A DNA stretch of 64,000 bases from Paracraurococcus lichenis (GCF_030657435.1 NZ_JAUTWS010000011.1:124001-188000), one strand, 5' to 3'; shown: positions 37,108 through 46,727, counted from the first letter of the stretch. The notes: a model not told the origin generated them from the letters alone. Numbers and translations are program-made.

Positions 37108-38721
37108 CTACGGGGATCCGACCTTGGCCTTGGTATCCACATAGGCCATGAGGTTCTCCAGCCGGTCCGCTTCACCAGCGGGCTTGTCCGTGCGGATGCG
37201 CGCGATGCGCGGAAAGCGCAGCGCGACACCCGACTTGTGGCGCGTGCTGAGCTGCGCCGCATCGAAGATGACCTCCAGCACCAGGGCCTTCTCGACCTCC
37301 CGCACCGGGCCGAAGCGGCCGGTGGTGTGGTTGCGGATCCAGCGGTCCAGCCAGGCCAGCTCCTCGTCGGTATAGCCGCTATAGGCCTTGCCGACCGGCA
37401 CCAGCTCCTCGCCCCCCTCCCCGTCGGGGCGCCAGAGGCCGAAGGTGTAGTCGGAATAGAAGCTGCTGCGCTTGCCGTGGCCGCGCTGGGCGTACATCAG
37501 GACGGCGTCGATCGAGAGCGGGTCGCGCTTCCACTTCCACCACAACCCCTTCTGTCGCCCGGCGACATAGGGGCTGTCGGCGCGCTTGAGCATCAGCCCC
37601 TCGATCGAGGCGGCGCGCGCCCCGTCGCGGATGGCGGAGAGCTGCGCCATGGAGGCAAAGGCGATCTGCGCCGAGAGGTCCATGCGCGCCGGCGCGACGC
37701 GCGCGACCCAGTCCTCCAGCCGCGCGCGGCGGTCATCGAAGGGCAAGGGCCGCAGGTCCTCTGCGCCCTCAAACAGCAGGTCGTAGAGGCGCACGCCGAC
37801 CGGGAAGTCGCGCAGCATCTTCGCCGTCACCTGCTTGCGGTTCAGCCGCTGCTGGAGATCGGCGAAGGGTGCGACCTGTCCCTCGCGGATCACCAGCAGC
37901 TCGCCGTCCAGCACGGCGTGGAAGTCCATGGCCTCGACGATCTCGGGGAAGGCGCCGGTGATGTCCTCCCCGCCGCGGGACCAGAGCCGCCGCCCGCCCG
38001 GCCCGGCGGTGAGCTGCACGCGGATGCCGTCCCATTTCCACTCGGCGCGCCATGCCGCGGGCTCCAGCGCGGCGACATCGGCATCCTCGAGCGGATGCGC
38101 GAGCATCAGCGGGCGGAAGACCGGCGCCTCGCGCGGATCGGGCCTCTCCGCCCTGCCCTCCAGCCAGCGGAAGAGCGGGAGGTAAGGGGGTGCTACGCCG
38201 TGCCAGACCTCCTCGATCTCCTCGACGCCCCGGCCCGACCAGTCCGCGAGCGCGACGCGCGCCAGCCGGCCGGAGACGCCGACGCGCAGGCCCCCGGTGA
38301 TCAGCTTGATCAGCGCGAGGCGGCCGGAGCTGTCGAGCGTGTCGAGCCAACCGCCGATCAGCGCGGGCAGCTCCGTCTTGGGCGTCAGCTCCAGCGCTTC
38401 CACCACCTCCGACAGCGCGGGCGGCGGGGCGTTCACGCCGTCCCGCTCCGGCCAGATCAGCGCGACGGTCTCGGCGAAGTCGCCGACATAGTCGTGGGAG
38501 AGTGCGAGCAGCACCGGATCGGTCCGCGCCGCCACCAGGTCGCGGATCAGCGCGGGCTTGGCGGCGGTGAAGACCAGTTCCTCCGTCAGCGCGGCGAGGC
38601 CGACGCCGCGCTCCGGGTCGGGTTGGGTGGCGAACCAATCGCGCAGCAGGGCGAGCTTGGCGTTGCGGCCGGGGGTGAAGACCAGCCGCTCCAGCAACGC
38701 GGCGAAGGCCGGAACGCTCAT
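37108..38721 (-). CDS. ATP-dependent DNA ligase (ligase-associated repair set)
   Basis: A 537-residue ATP-dependent DNA ligase of the type named for cisplatin damage response, which travels with a helicase, an exonuclease and PdeM. The adenylation motif I is K229-W-D-G in EWKWDGIRVQL. Motif V-like residues lie in IEGLMLKRADSPYVAGRQKG, and motif VI near the end is in VALRFPRIARIRTDKPAG. The N-terminal 200 residues form the helical DNA-binding domain (HDYVGDFAETVALIWPERDG). It overlaps the exonuclease gene by four bases (ATGA), so both are one transcript. Confidence 0.95.
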   Translation of the reverse strand: MSVPAFAALLERLVFTPGRNAKLALLRDWFATQPDPERGVGLAALTEELVFTAAKPALIRDLVAARTDPVLLALSHDYVGDFAETVALIWPERDGVNAPPPALSEVVEALELTPKTELPALIGGWLDTLDSSGRLALIKLITGGLRVGVSGRLARVALADWSGRGVEEIEEVWHGVAPPYLPLFRWLEGRAERPDPREAPVFRPLMLAHPLEDADVAALEPAAWRAEWKWDGIRVQLTAGPGGRRLWSRGGEDITGAFPEIVEAMDFHAVLDGELLVIREGQVAPFADLQQRLNRKQVTAKMLRDFPVGVRLYDLLFEGAEDLRPLPFDDRRARLEDWVARVAPARMDLSAQIAFASMAQLSAIRDGARAASIEGLMLKRADSPYVAGRQKGLWWKWKRDPLSIDAVLMYAQRGHGKRSSFYSDYTFGLWRPDGEGGEELVPVGKAYSGYTDEELAWLDRWIRNHTTGRFGPVREVEKALVLEVIFDAAQLSTRHKSGVALRFPRIARIRTDKPAGEADRLENLMAYVDTKAKVGSP

Positions 38722-39881
38722 ATGCCTTCGCCGCGGCGCACGGCCGCCCCGCCAACCCCGTGCCCCGCGGCGGCGTCGCCTTCGGCCATGTCCTCGCCGC
38801 GGTGCACGGCCGCCCCGCCAACCTCGTGCACCGCGGCGGCGTCGCCTTCGGCGACGGGCGTGGCCGGCCCCTCGTCCTCCTCGCCCAGCCCCACCAGGTG
38901 CAGCGCGCGGCCGCGGATGCCGCGCTGCGCCAGCGCATGGACCAGCGCATCGTCGCGGCCATGCGTCACCCAGACCTCGGGCGCGCCGACCTCGTCGATC
39001 GTGCGGTTCAGGTCGTCCCAGTCGGCATGGTCGGAGATCACCAGCGGCAGTTCCACCCCGCGCATCTTCGCCCGCTGCCGCACCCGCATCCAGCCGCTCG
39101 CCACCGCCACCACCGGCTCCGCGAGCCTGCGGGCCCAGCGGTCCTGCACGGCGGAGGGCGGCGCCAGCACGATGGCGCCGGCCAGCGCCGCCTTGTTGGC
39201 GACCGTCGCGGGCTCGAGCGGGCCGAGCGCCACGCCGAGCGTCTCATAGAGCCGGCAGAGCGAGGCGAGCGCGCCATGCAGGTGGATCGGCCGGTCCCAC
39301 CCGGCCTCCCGCAGCAGCCGGATCAGCCGCTGGCATTTCCCCAGCGCATAGCAGCCGACGACATGCGTGCGCTCCGGAAACAGCGCCAGGCTCTTCAGCA
39401 GCTTCGCCACCTCTGCCTCGGGCGGCGGATGGCGGAAGACCGGCAGGGCGAAGGTCGCCTCGGTCACGAAGACGTCGCAGGGGACCGGCTCGAACCCTGC
39501 GCAGGTCGGGTCGCGCTGGCGCTTGTAGTCGCCCGAGACCACGGCGCGGCTGCCGCGCCAGTCCAGCACCACCTGGGCGGAGCCCAGCACATGCCCGGCC
39601 GGCACCAGGCGGATGCCGACGCCGCCCTGCTGCAACGCCTCGCCCGGGCGGATCGGCTGCTGCACGGCGCCGGCCGCCGCCTCTCCCATGCGGGCGCGCA
39701 TGATCGCCAGCGTCTCGGCCGTGGCCAGCACGGCCTGGTGGCCGGGGCGGGCATGGTCGGCATGGCCATGGGTGATGACTGCGCGCTCCACCGGCCGCAC
39801 CGGATCGATGAAGAAGCCGCCGGGCTCGCAATACAGGCCCTGCGGCGTGACGCGAAGCCAGGTTTCCGGATGCGGAGGCAT
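38718..39881 (-). CDS. ligase-associated MBL-fold exonuclease
   Basis: A 387-residue metallo-beta-lactamase/beta-CASP-type nuclease, the exonuclease member of the ligase-associated DNA damage response set. Metal ligands are His38, His40, Asp42 and His43 in ITHGHADHARPGHQ. VVSGDYKRQRDPTCAGFEPV and VFVTEATFALPVFR follow, and LPLVISDHADWDDLNRTID is the distal His motif. The last 44 residues are a tandem 22-residue repeat (AEGDAAAVHEVGGAAVHRGE and a near copy), encoded by a 66-bp DNA duplication, unlike the normal end of the family. It precedes and overlaps the ligase gene. Confidence 0.93.
   Translation of the reverse strand: MPPHPETWLRVTPQGLYCEPGGFFIDPVRPVERAVITHGHADHARPGHQAVLATAETLAIMRARMGEAAAGAVQQPIRPGEALQQGGVGIRLVPAGHVLGSAQVVLDWRGSRAVVSGDYKRQRDPTCAGFEPVPCDVFVTEATFALPVFRHPPPEAEVAKLLKSLALFPERTHVVGCYALGKCQRLIRLLREAGWDRPIHLHGALASLCRLYETLGVALGPLEPATVANKAALAGAIVLAPPSAVQDRWARRLAEPVVAVASGWMRVRQRAKMRGVELPLVISDHADWDDLNRTIDEVGAPEVWVTHGRDDALVHALAQRGIRGRALHLVGLGEEDEGPATPVAEGDAAAVHEVGGAAVHRGEDMAEGDAAAGHGVGGAAVRRGEGI
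38722..38853. repeat. 66-bp tandem duplication at the exonuclease 3' end
   Basis: Two adjacent 66-base units (38722-38787 and 38788-38853) differ at only a handful of positions; both run from ATGYCYTCGCCGCGG to GCGTCGCCTTCGGC. They keep the reading frame and add 22 residues each to the exonuclease C-terminus. A recent slippage or recombination event is likely. Confidence 0.85.
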
Positions 39882-40065
39882 GGATATTTCGGGTCCTTCG
39901 CCGGCAGCCCGCAGCGGATGCCCGATGCCTCGGCATGACGTCTCAAGAAGATGTGGCCGTCGCAGCGCCCAACAAGCATCTCCTTGATTTCCGTGGAACC
40001 GCCCGGCCTGTCATGCGTCACCTGCGACCGGGTGCGCAACGGCGCCTGTCTGGGGGACGCGCCGC

Positions 40066-41100
40066 ATGGCGGCTGAGGAGACAGCGGAGAGCGGGCAGGA
40101 ATCGCCGGGCGAGGAGGCGCAGTTCCGCGCCCTCGCGGATCACGCGCCGGTCATGATCTGGCGGGCCGACACCAGCATGGGCTGCGACTTCTTCAACCGC
40201 CCCTGGCTCGACTTCACCGGCCGGACGCTGGAGGAGGAGCTCGGCCATGGCTGGGCCGAGGGCGTCCACCCCGAGGACCGCGAACGCTGCCTCGCCACCT
40301 ACCGGGAAGCCTTCGAGGCGCGCCGCGAATTCTCCATAGACTATCGCCTGCGCCGGCATGACGGCGCCTGGCGCTGGCTGCTGGACAAGGGCCGGCCCTT
40401 CTCGGTCAAGGGCAACTTCGCCGGCTATATCGGCAGTTGCATCGACTTCACCGAGGCACGCCAGGCGCTGGAGGAGCACCGCAAGGCCCTGGAGGAGCGG
40501 GAGAACCTGCTCTCCGAACTGCACCACCGCGTGAAGAACAACGCCCAGGCCACCACCTCCTTCCTCAGCCTGCAGGCGAGCCGGGCGAGCGACGCCGTGG
40601 TCGCGGCCGCGCTGCGCGGCGCGGCGATGCGGGTGATGCTCGCCACCCTGGTGCAGGACCGCATGTTCCGCGTCCCGTCCGATGCCGGGGTGGACCTGGG
40701 GGCGGAGCTGGAGGTGACGGCCCGGACGGCGCTGGAGGTCGCCGGCCGGGTGGGAATCGCCTTCTCGCTGACGCTCGAGGACCGGCTCACCCTGCCGGTG
40801 GCGCAGGCCACCCCCATCGCGCTGATCGTGAACGAGCTGGTGGTGAATGCCGCCCGGCATGCCTTCCCCGGCGGCCAGCCGGGCAGCGTCACCCTGACGA
40901 TGCGGCGGGCCGGGCCGGGCCTGGGGGAGGTGGTGGTGACCGATGACGGCATCGGCCTGCCGCCCGCCCATCCCCGGAACACGCCGCAGGGCTGCCTCGG
41001 CCTGCACCTGATCCCGCGCCTCGCGCGGCAGGCGCATGCCTCGCTGAAGCTGGACGGCGGCCAGGGCGTGCGGGCGACGCTGCGCTTCGCCTGTCGCTGA
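40066..41100 (+). CDS. PAS-domain sensor histidine kinase (HisKA_2/HWE type)
   Basis: A 344-residue soluble kinase. Residues 15-130 are a PAS/PAC sensor (MIWRADTSMGCDFFNRPWLD, then WRWLLDKGRPFSVKGNFAGY). The dimerisation helix LLSELHHRVKNNAQATTSF with His153/154 is the HisKA_2 phosphoacceptor. IALIVNELVVNAARHAFPGG and VTDDGIGLPP are the N and G1 boxes of the ATPase. There is no transmembrane span and no LOV cysteine. No response regulator is adjacent. It sits between the two divergent halves of the ligase-associated repair set. In alphaproteobacteria such kinases often feed the general stress response. Confidence 0.9.
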   Translation: MAAEETAESGQESPGEEAQFRALADHAPVMIWRADTSMGCDFFNRPWLDFTGRTLEEELGHGWAEGVHPEDRERCLATYREAFEARREFSIDYRLRRHDGAWRWLLDKGRPFSVKGNFAGYIGSCIDFTEARQALEEHRKALEERENLLSELHHRVKNNAQATTSFLSLQASRASDAVVAAALRGAAMRVMLATLVQDRMFRVPSDAGVDLGAELEVTARTALEVAGRVGIAFSLTLEDRLTLPVAQATPIALIVNELVVNAARHAFPGGQPGSVTLTMRRAGPGLGEVVVTDDGIGLPPAHPRNTPQGCLGLHLIPRLARQAHASLKLDGGQGVRATLRFACR

Positions 41101-41217
41101 GGCAGCCGCGCATCCCTCCATCGCCGGGATCGGCAGGCCGGGGCCGGCCCGCGGCGGAAAAAGTGCCGGCGCGAGGGACTTCCCGGACCCGGAAGGCGAC
41201 GCCATAGTCAGGCGCGC

Positions 41218-43773
41218 ATGGGAACATTGCCGGAACCTTTTGCCGCCTGGTTCGCCGGCCGCGGCTGGACGCCGCGGGCGCACCAGGTCGCGCTATTGCG
41301 CGCGGCGGAGGCGGGGGAGAGCGCTCTGCTGGTGGCGCCGACCGGCGGCGGCAAGACGCTGGCGGGCTTCCTGCCGAGCCTGATCGACCTCACCCGCGCG
41401 CCGCGCCCCGGCCTGCACACCCTCTACGTCTCGCCGCTGAAGGCGCTGGCGGTGGACATCGCCCGCAACCTGACTGCGCCGGTCGAGGAACTCGGCCTGC
41501 CGATCCGGATCGAGACCCGCACCGGCGACACGCCGCAGAACCGCCGCGCCCGGCAGCGAGAGGACCCGCCCAACCTGCTGCTGACCACCCCCGAGAGCCT
41601 GCTGCTGCTGCTGGCGAACCCCGAGGCCGCGACGCTCTTCGCCGGCCTCGGCGCCGTGGTCGTGGACGAGATCCATGCGCTGGCCGGCACCAAGCGCGGC
41701 GACCAGCTCGCGCTCGGCCTCGCGCGCCTCGGCATCCTCGCGCCCGAGGCGCGGCGGGTCGGGCTCTCGGCGACGGTCGCGCATCCGGAGCCGCTGCGCG
41801 CCTTCCTCTCGCCCTCCGGCCGGCCCGACGACGTGCGCCTGGTGCAGGTACGCGGCGGCGCAGCGCCGCAGCTCTCGGTGCAGCTTCCGGCCGGACACCT
41901 GCCCTGGGGCGGGCATATGGGCCTCGCCTCGGCGCCCGAGATCTACCGCAAGATCCGGGAAGCCAAAGTCACCATCGTCTTCGTCAATACCCGCGCCCAG
42001 GCGGAGCTGGTCTTCCAGGCGCTGTGGAAGCTGAACGATGACGCGCTGGCGATCGTCCTGCACCACGGCAGCCTGACGGTCGAGCAGCGCCGCAAGGTCG
42101 AGGCGGCGATGGCCGCGGGGAAGCTGCGCGCCGTGGTGGCGACGGCCTCGCTCGACCTCGGCATCGACTGGGGCGATGTGGACCAGGTGATCCAGGTGGG
42201 CGCGCCGAAGGGCGTCGCGCGGCTGCTGCAGCGGGTCGGCCGCGCCAACCACCGGATGGACGAGCCGTCGCGCGCTGTCCTGGTCCCGGCCAACCGCTTC
42301 GAGGTCATCGAATGCGCCGCGGCGCTGGAGGCGGTGCGGCACGAGGAGCTGGATGGCGACCCGCCGCGGCCCGGCGGCCTCGACGTGCTGGCGCAGCATG
42401 TGCTGGCCATGGCCTGCTATGCGCCCTTCCACCCCGATGCCCTGTATGCCGAGGTGACGCGCGCCGCGCCCTATGCCGCCCTCACCCGTCGCGACTTCGA
42501 CGACGTGCTGCGCTTCGTCGAGGATGGCGGCTATGCGCTGCGCGTCTATGAGCGCTTCCGCAAGCTGTTCCGCGATTCCGAGGGGATGGTGCATGTGCGG
42601 GACCAGCGGGTGGCGCGGCAGTTGCGGATGAACCTCGGCACCATCGTCGAGACGCCGATGGTCAAGGTGCGGCTGCGCGGCGGACCGGTGCTGGGCGAGG
42701 TGGAGGAGTGGTTCGTCTCGACGCTCGAGCCCGGCGACAATTTCATGTTCGCCGGCCAGGCGCTGCGCTTCGAGGCGCTGGATGCGATGAGCGCCATCGT
42801 GACGCGCGGCGGCGAGGGCGAGATGCGCGTCCCCGCCTATGCCGGGGCGCGCATGCCGCTCTCCACCTGGCTCGCCGCGCGCGTGCGGGAGATCCTGCAC
42901 GACCCGCGGAAGTGGCGGCTGCTGCCGGAGCCCGTGCGCGACTGGCTGCGGCTGCAGCAGAAGCGCAGCACGTTGCCTGAGAAGGACGGGCTGCTGATCG
43001 AAACCTTCCCGCGCGGCGGCCGCTGGTTCCTGGTCGCCTATTGCTTCGAGGGGCGGCTCGCGCACCAGACCCTCGGCATGCTGGTGACGAGGCGCATGGA
43101 GCGCGCGGGCTACGGGCCCCTGGGGTATCTGGCCACCGACTACGTCCTCGCGGCCTGGTCGGCCTTCGAGCCGACCGAGGTGGAGCCGCTCTTCGAGGAG
43201 GACATCCTCGGCGAGGACCTCGAGGATTGGATGGCGGAGAGCAGCATGCTCCGCCGCACCTTCCGCAACATCGCGACCATCGCCGGGCTGATCGAGAAGA
43301 ACCACCCCGGACAGGAAAAATCCGGCCGCCAGATGACCATGAACTCCGACCTGATCTACGACGTGCTGCGGAAGCACGAGCCGGACCACATCCTGTTGCG
43401 CGCGACGCGGCAGGAGGCCGCGGGGGGCCTCACCGACGTCGCCCGCATCGGCCTGCTGCTGGCGCGCGCGAAGGGGCGCATCCGCCACATGCGGCTCGAC
43501 CGCGTCTCGCCGCTCGCCGTGCCGGCGCTGATCGAGGAAGGGCGCGAATGGGTCGCCGGCGGCGCCGAGGACGCGCTGCTGGCCGAGGCCGCGGCGCTGG
43601 TCGAGGAGGTGACGGACGGCGCCGAGATCTTCTCCGAACTGCTCGCCGAGGTGACCGAGGGCGTGCGGCCGAGCCCCGGGCGCGTGGTGGACAAGCCGCG
43701 CCACCGCGACGGCAAGGACCGGCGCCGCAGCCGCTTCATCCGCAGCGCGCCGAAGAGCCTGAGCGGCGCATGA
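41218..43773 (+). CDS. ligase-associated DEXH-box helicase (Lhr-like)
   Basis: An 851-residue superfamily 2 helicase of the Lhr group, the helicase of the ligase-associated DNA damage response set. Motif I is LLVAPTGGGKTLAGF (residues 38-52, Lys46), motif II is VVVDEIHAL, motif III is GLSATVAH, and motif VI is in LLQRVGRANHRM. The C-terminal 350 residues form the Lhr winged-helix and auxiliary domains. It probably remodels DNA or RNA-DNA hybrids with 3'-5' polarity, as for Lhr. It overlaps pdeM by four bases (ATGA). Confidence 0.95.
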   Translation: MGTLPEPFAAWFAGRGWTPRAHQVALLRAAEAGESALLVAPTGGGKTLAGFLPSLIDLTRAPRPGLHTLYVSPLKALAVDIARNLTAPVEELGLPIRIETRTGDTPQNRRARQREDPPNLLLTTPESLLLLLANPEAATLFAGLGAVVVDEIHALAGTKRGDQLALGLARLGILAPEARRVGLSATVAHPEPLRAFLSPSGRPDDVRLVQVRGGAAPQLSVQLPAGHLPWGGHMGLASAPEIYRKIREAKVTIVFVNTRAQAELVFQALWKLNDDALAIVLHHGSLTVEQRRKVEAAMAAGKLRAVVATASLDLGIDWGDVDQVIQVGAPKGVARLLQRVGRANHRMDEPSRAVLVPANRFEVIECAAALEAVRHEELDGDPPRPGGLDVLAQHVLAMACYAPFHPDALYAEVTRAAPYAALTRRDFDDVLRFVEDGGYALRVYERFRKLFRDSEGMVHVRDQRVARQLRMNLGTIVETPMVKVRLRGGPVLGEVEEWFVSTLEPGDNFMFAGQALRFEALDAMSAIVTRGGEGEMRVPAYAGARMPLSTWLAARVREILHDPRKWRLLPEPVRDWLRLQQKRSTLPEKDGLLIETFPRGGRWFLVAYCFEGRLAHQTLGMLVTRRMERAGYGPLGYLATDYVLAAWSAFEPTEVEPLFEEDILGEDLEDWMAESSMLRRTFRNIATIAGLIEKNHPGQEKSGRQMTMNSDLIYDVLRKHEPDHILLRATRQEAAGGLTDVARIGLLLARAKGRIRHMRLDRVSPLAVPALIEEGREWVAGGAEDALLAEAAALVEEVTDGAEIFSELLAEVTEGVRPSPGRVVDKPRHRDGKDRRRSRFIRSAPKSLSGA

Positions 43774-44474
43774 CCCCCGCGCCGCTGCATGTCGCGGGCG
43801 AGCGGCTGATGCTCGACCCCGCGGGGCTGCTCGCCTGGCCGGCGCGCGGCACGCTGGTCGTCGGCGACCTGCATCTCGAGAAGGGCAGCCACTTCGCCCG
43901 GGGCGGCCGCTTCGTCCCTCCCTACGACACGCGGGAGACGCTGCAGCGCCTGCAGCTTGCGCTCCGCCGCTGGCGGCCGGCGCGCGTCATTGCCCTCGGC
44001 GACAGCTTCCACGACGCCGACGGCGCCGGGCGCCTGCCGGCCGAGGATGCGGCGCTGCTGCACCGGCTGCTGGCCGGCATCGAGCTGGTCTGGGTGCTGG
44101 GCAACCACGACCCCATCCCGCCGGAGGGCCTGCCCGGCACGGCGGTGGAGGAGATGCAGGACGGGCCTCTGACCTTCCGGCACGAGGCGCGGCGCGGCCC
44201 GGTGAAGCCGGCTGAGATCAGCGGCCATTTCCACCCCAAGGCCACCATGCCGACGCGCTGCGGCGGCGTCACCCGGCCCTGCTTCGTGGCGGACGCCTGG
44301 CGCGTCATGCTGCCCGCCTTCGGCGCCTATACCGGCGGGCTGGATGCCGGCGACCCCGCCATCGCCGGTCTTTTCCCGCGGGGGGCGCGGCTCTTCCTGC
44401 TCGGGCGCGACCGGCTCTACTCCATGCCGGTCGCGCCGAGCCGGGCGCGGCTGGCGGCGGCAGGCCCGGCGTGA
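43770..44474 (+). CDS. pdeM: ligase-associated endonuclease PdeM
   Basis: A 234-residue calcineurin-like metallophosphoesterase, the PdeM member of the ligase-associated set. Metal-binding motifs are TLVVGDLHLEKGSHFARGG, ALGDSFHDADG, WVLGNHDPIPP and EISGHFHPK. It is presumed to act as a nuclease or phosphodiesterase on damaged DNA ends. The start overlaps the helicase stop (ATGA), giving a tight operon. The photolyase gene follows 73 bases later on the same strand. Confidence 0.93.
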   Translation: MTPAPLHVAGERLMLDPAGLLAWPARGTLVVGDLHLEKGSHFARGGRFVPPYDTRETLQRLQLALRRWRPARVIALGDSFHDADGAGRLPAEDAALLHRLLAGIELVWVLGNHDPIPPEGLPGTAVEEMQDGPLTFRHEARRGPVKPAEISGHFHPKATMPTRCGGVTRPCFVADAWRVMLPAFGAYTGGLDAGDPAIAGLFPRGARLFLLGRDRLYSMPVAPSRARLAAAGPA

Positions 44475-44547
44475 CCGGGCAGGTCGTGCCCTTCGCCTGA
44501 CCGGGGGCGAATGTCGCCTTCTGCGCGTTCCACCCCAGATATGGGGG

Positions 44548-45999
44548 ATGGACCGCCCCGCCCTGCTCTGGTTCCGCCAGGACCTCCGCCTCGCCGACAA
44601 TCCCGCGCTGCAGGCCGTCGCCGGCCGGCCGGTGCTGCCGCTCTTCGTCTGGGACGAGGCGGCGGCCGGGCCTTGGGGCCCGGGCGGCGCGGCGCGCTGG
44701 TGGTTGCGGCACTCGCTCGCCGCGCTGGCCGCAGACCTCGCCGCCCGCGGCGCGCCGCTGCTGGTCCTGCGCGGGCGTGCCGAGATCCTGGTGCCCGCCA
44801 TGGCCGAGGCGGTGGGCGCCGCGGAGGTCCATGCCGGCCGGCTGCACGAGCCCTGGGCGCGCGAGCGCGACGGCCGCATCGCCGAGGCGCTCGAGGCCGC
44901 GAGGCGGCGGCTCCGCCTCTGGACCTCCGCGGTCCTGCGGGAGCCGCCGACGGTGATGAGCGGCAGCGGCAAGCCCTATGCCGTCTACACGCCCTTCGCC
45001 AAGGCGGTCGCCGCGATGGGGGAGCCCGACCCGCCGCTGCCCGCCCCTGACCGCCTGCACCCCGTGCCCTCGCCGCCCGCCGGCGAGTCGCTCGAGGCGC
45101 TCGGCCTCTACCCCGTCGCCGGCGAGCCGGACTGGGCGCGGGAATTCCCGGCGCTCTGGCAACCGGGCGAGGCCGGGGCGCAGGACCGCCTGCGGCGCTT
45201 CCTCGCCGGGCCCGTCGCCGGCTACACGACCGGCCGCAACGACCCGGGCACGGAGGGCACCTCCGGCCTCTCGCCCCACCTCCGCTGGGGGGAGATCTCG
45301 CCCCGCCAGGTCTGGCATGCGGTGCGGCAGGCGCAACCCGGGGACCTCGCCCGGAGTTGGCCCTTCCTGTCCGAGATCCTGTGGCGGGAATTCTCCTACC
45401 ACCTGCTGTGGCACCGGCCCGAGATGCCCGAGCGAGCCTTGCGCGAGCGTTTCCGCACCTTCCCCTGGCAGCCCGATGCCGCGCTGCTGCAGGCCTGGCA
45501 GCGCGGCCGGACGGGCTACCCGATCGTCGATGCCGGCATGCGGCAGCTCTGGCGCTTCGGCTGGATGCACAACCGGGTGCGGATGATCGCCGCCTCGCTG
45601 CTGGTGAAGCACCTGCTGCAGCCCTGGCAGGCCGGCGCCACCTGGTTCTGGGACACGCTGGTGGATGCCGACCTCGCCTCCAACAGCGCCTCCTGGCAGT
45701 GGATCGCCGGCAGCGGCACCGATGCCGCGCCCTATTTCCGGGTCTTCAACCCGGTGCTGCAGGGCGAGAAATTCGACCCTGAGGGCCGCTATGTCCGCCG
45801 CTTCGTGCCGGCGCTGGCGGGGCTGCCGGACCGCTACGTCCATCGCCCCTGGGAGGCGCCGGAGGAGGTGCGGCGCGCCGCCGGCCTCGCGCTCGGCCGC
45901 GACTACCCGCGTCCGGTGGTGGAGCATGCCGAGGGGCGGGCGCGGGCGCTGGCGGCCTTGCGTGGCCTTCGCGGCGCCGCCGAGGAACCGGCCGCATGA
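44548..45999 (+). CDS. phrB: cryptochrome/photolyase (class I deoxyribodipyrimidine photolyase)
   Basis: A 483-residue flavoprotein that repairs UV cyclobutane pyrimidine dimers with light. The N-terminal antenna domain begins LLWFRQDLRLADNPALQAV. The FAD-binding region contains EGTSGLSPHLRWGEISPRQV, YPIVDAGMRQLWRFGWMHNR and NSASWQWIAGSGTDAAPYFR, all class I signatures. It starts at MDRPALLWF. The end overlaps the next gene by four bases. It follows directly after the repair helicase and PdeM, so light repair and ligase-associated repair are neighbours. Confidence 0.93.
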   Translation: MDRPALLWFRQDLRLADNPALQAVAGRPVLPLFVWDEAAAGPWGPGGAARWWLRHSLAALAADLAARGAPLLVLRGRAEILVPAMAEAVGAAEVHAGRLHEPWARERDGRIAEALEAARRRLRLWTSAVLREPPTVMSGSGKPYAVYTPFAKAVAAMGEPDPPLPAPDRLHPVPSPPAGESLEALGLYPVAGEPDWAREFPALWQPGEAGAQDRLRRFLAGPVAGYTTGRNDPGTEGTSGLSPHLRWGEISPRQVWHAVRQAQPGDLARSWPFLSEILWREFSYHLLWHRPEMPERALRERFRTFPWQPDAALLQAWQRGRTGYPIVDAGMRQLWRFGWMHNRVRMIAASLLVKHLLQPWQAGATWFWDTLVDADLASNSASWQWIAGSGTDAAPYFRVFNPVLQGEKFDPEGRYVRRFVPALAGLPDRYVHRPWEAPEEVRRAAGLALGRDYPRPVVEHAEGRARALAALRGLRGAAEEPAA

Positions 46000-46727
46000 T
46001 CGACGCCGCCATGGCCGACCTCAGGCGCCGCGGCTTCGTCGGCCTGCGCGTGGTGGGCGACGTGCATGGCGATGCGGTGGCCTTCCGCCATGCGGTGCTG
46101 GGGGCGGAGGCGGAGGGACTTTTCCTCCTCCAGCTCGGCGACCTGACCGACCACGGGCCGGACAGCCCCGGGGCGCTGCGGCTGATCTTCGGCCTGCTCG
46201 ATGCGCGGCGCGGCCGCTTCCTGCTGGGCAACCACGACCACAAGCTGCGCCGCGTCCTGGTGGGGGAGCGCGTGCATGTCCCGCCCGACGGCCTCGGGCG
46301 GACGCTCGACCAGCTCGCGGCCGCGCCGGATGGCGAGGCGCTGGCGGAGCGCGTGGTGCGGGAGGTCACCGCGGCGCCGGCCTGGCTGCGGATGGGCGAT
46401 TGGTGGTTCGTGCATGCCGGCTGGCATCCCGCCATGATGCAGCGGCCGTCGCCGCCCGATGCCGGGGCGCAGAAGCCCGACCCGGTCCTCTCCCGCGCGC
46501 TGTTCGGCCAGGTGACCGGCCGCATGCGCGCCGATGGCTATCCCGACCGCGTGCATGGCTGGGTGGACCGCATCCCGCCGGGAATGGTGGTCTATTGCGG
46601 GCATGACCGGCGCTCGCCCGATGGCCGCCCCTATGTGCAGGAGGGCGAGTGGGGCGGCCGCGCCGTCTTCCTCGACACCGGCGCGGGCAAGGGCGGGCAC
46701 CTCTCCTGGATCGACCTCCGCTGGTGA
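45996..46727 (+). CDS. calcineurin-like metallophosphoesterase
   Basis: A 243-residue protein phosphatase-like enzyme. Motifs are VVGDVHGDAVAFRHA, LLQLGDLTDHGPDSPG, GRFLLGNHDHKLRR, WWFVHAGWHPAMM and VYCGHDRRSPDG. These resemble the PrpA/bis-(5'-nucleosyl)-tetraphosphatase branch. It overlaps the photolyase stop by four bases. Its substrate may be a phosphoprotein, RNA end or dinucleotide; I cannot say which. It ends six bases from the convergent GNAT gene. Confidence 0.85.
   Translation: MIDAAMADLRRRGFVGLRVVGDVHGDAVAFRHAVLGAEAEGLFLLQLGDLTDHGPDSPGALRLIFGLLDARRGRFLLGNHDHKLRRVLVGERVHVPPDGLGRTLDQLAAAPDGEALAERVVREVTAAPAWLRMGDWWFVHAGWHPAMMQRPSPPDAGAQKPDPVLSRALFGQVTGRMRADGYPDRVHGWVDRIPPGMVVYCGHDRRSPDGRPYVQEGEWGGRAVFLDTGAGKGGHLSWIDLRW

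Noticed and set aside
41293..43704. An 800-codon minus-strand frame opposite the Lhr-like helicase
   Set aside because: The helicase frame carries all superfamily 2 motifs; the opposite frame carries none.
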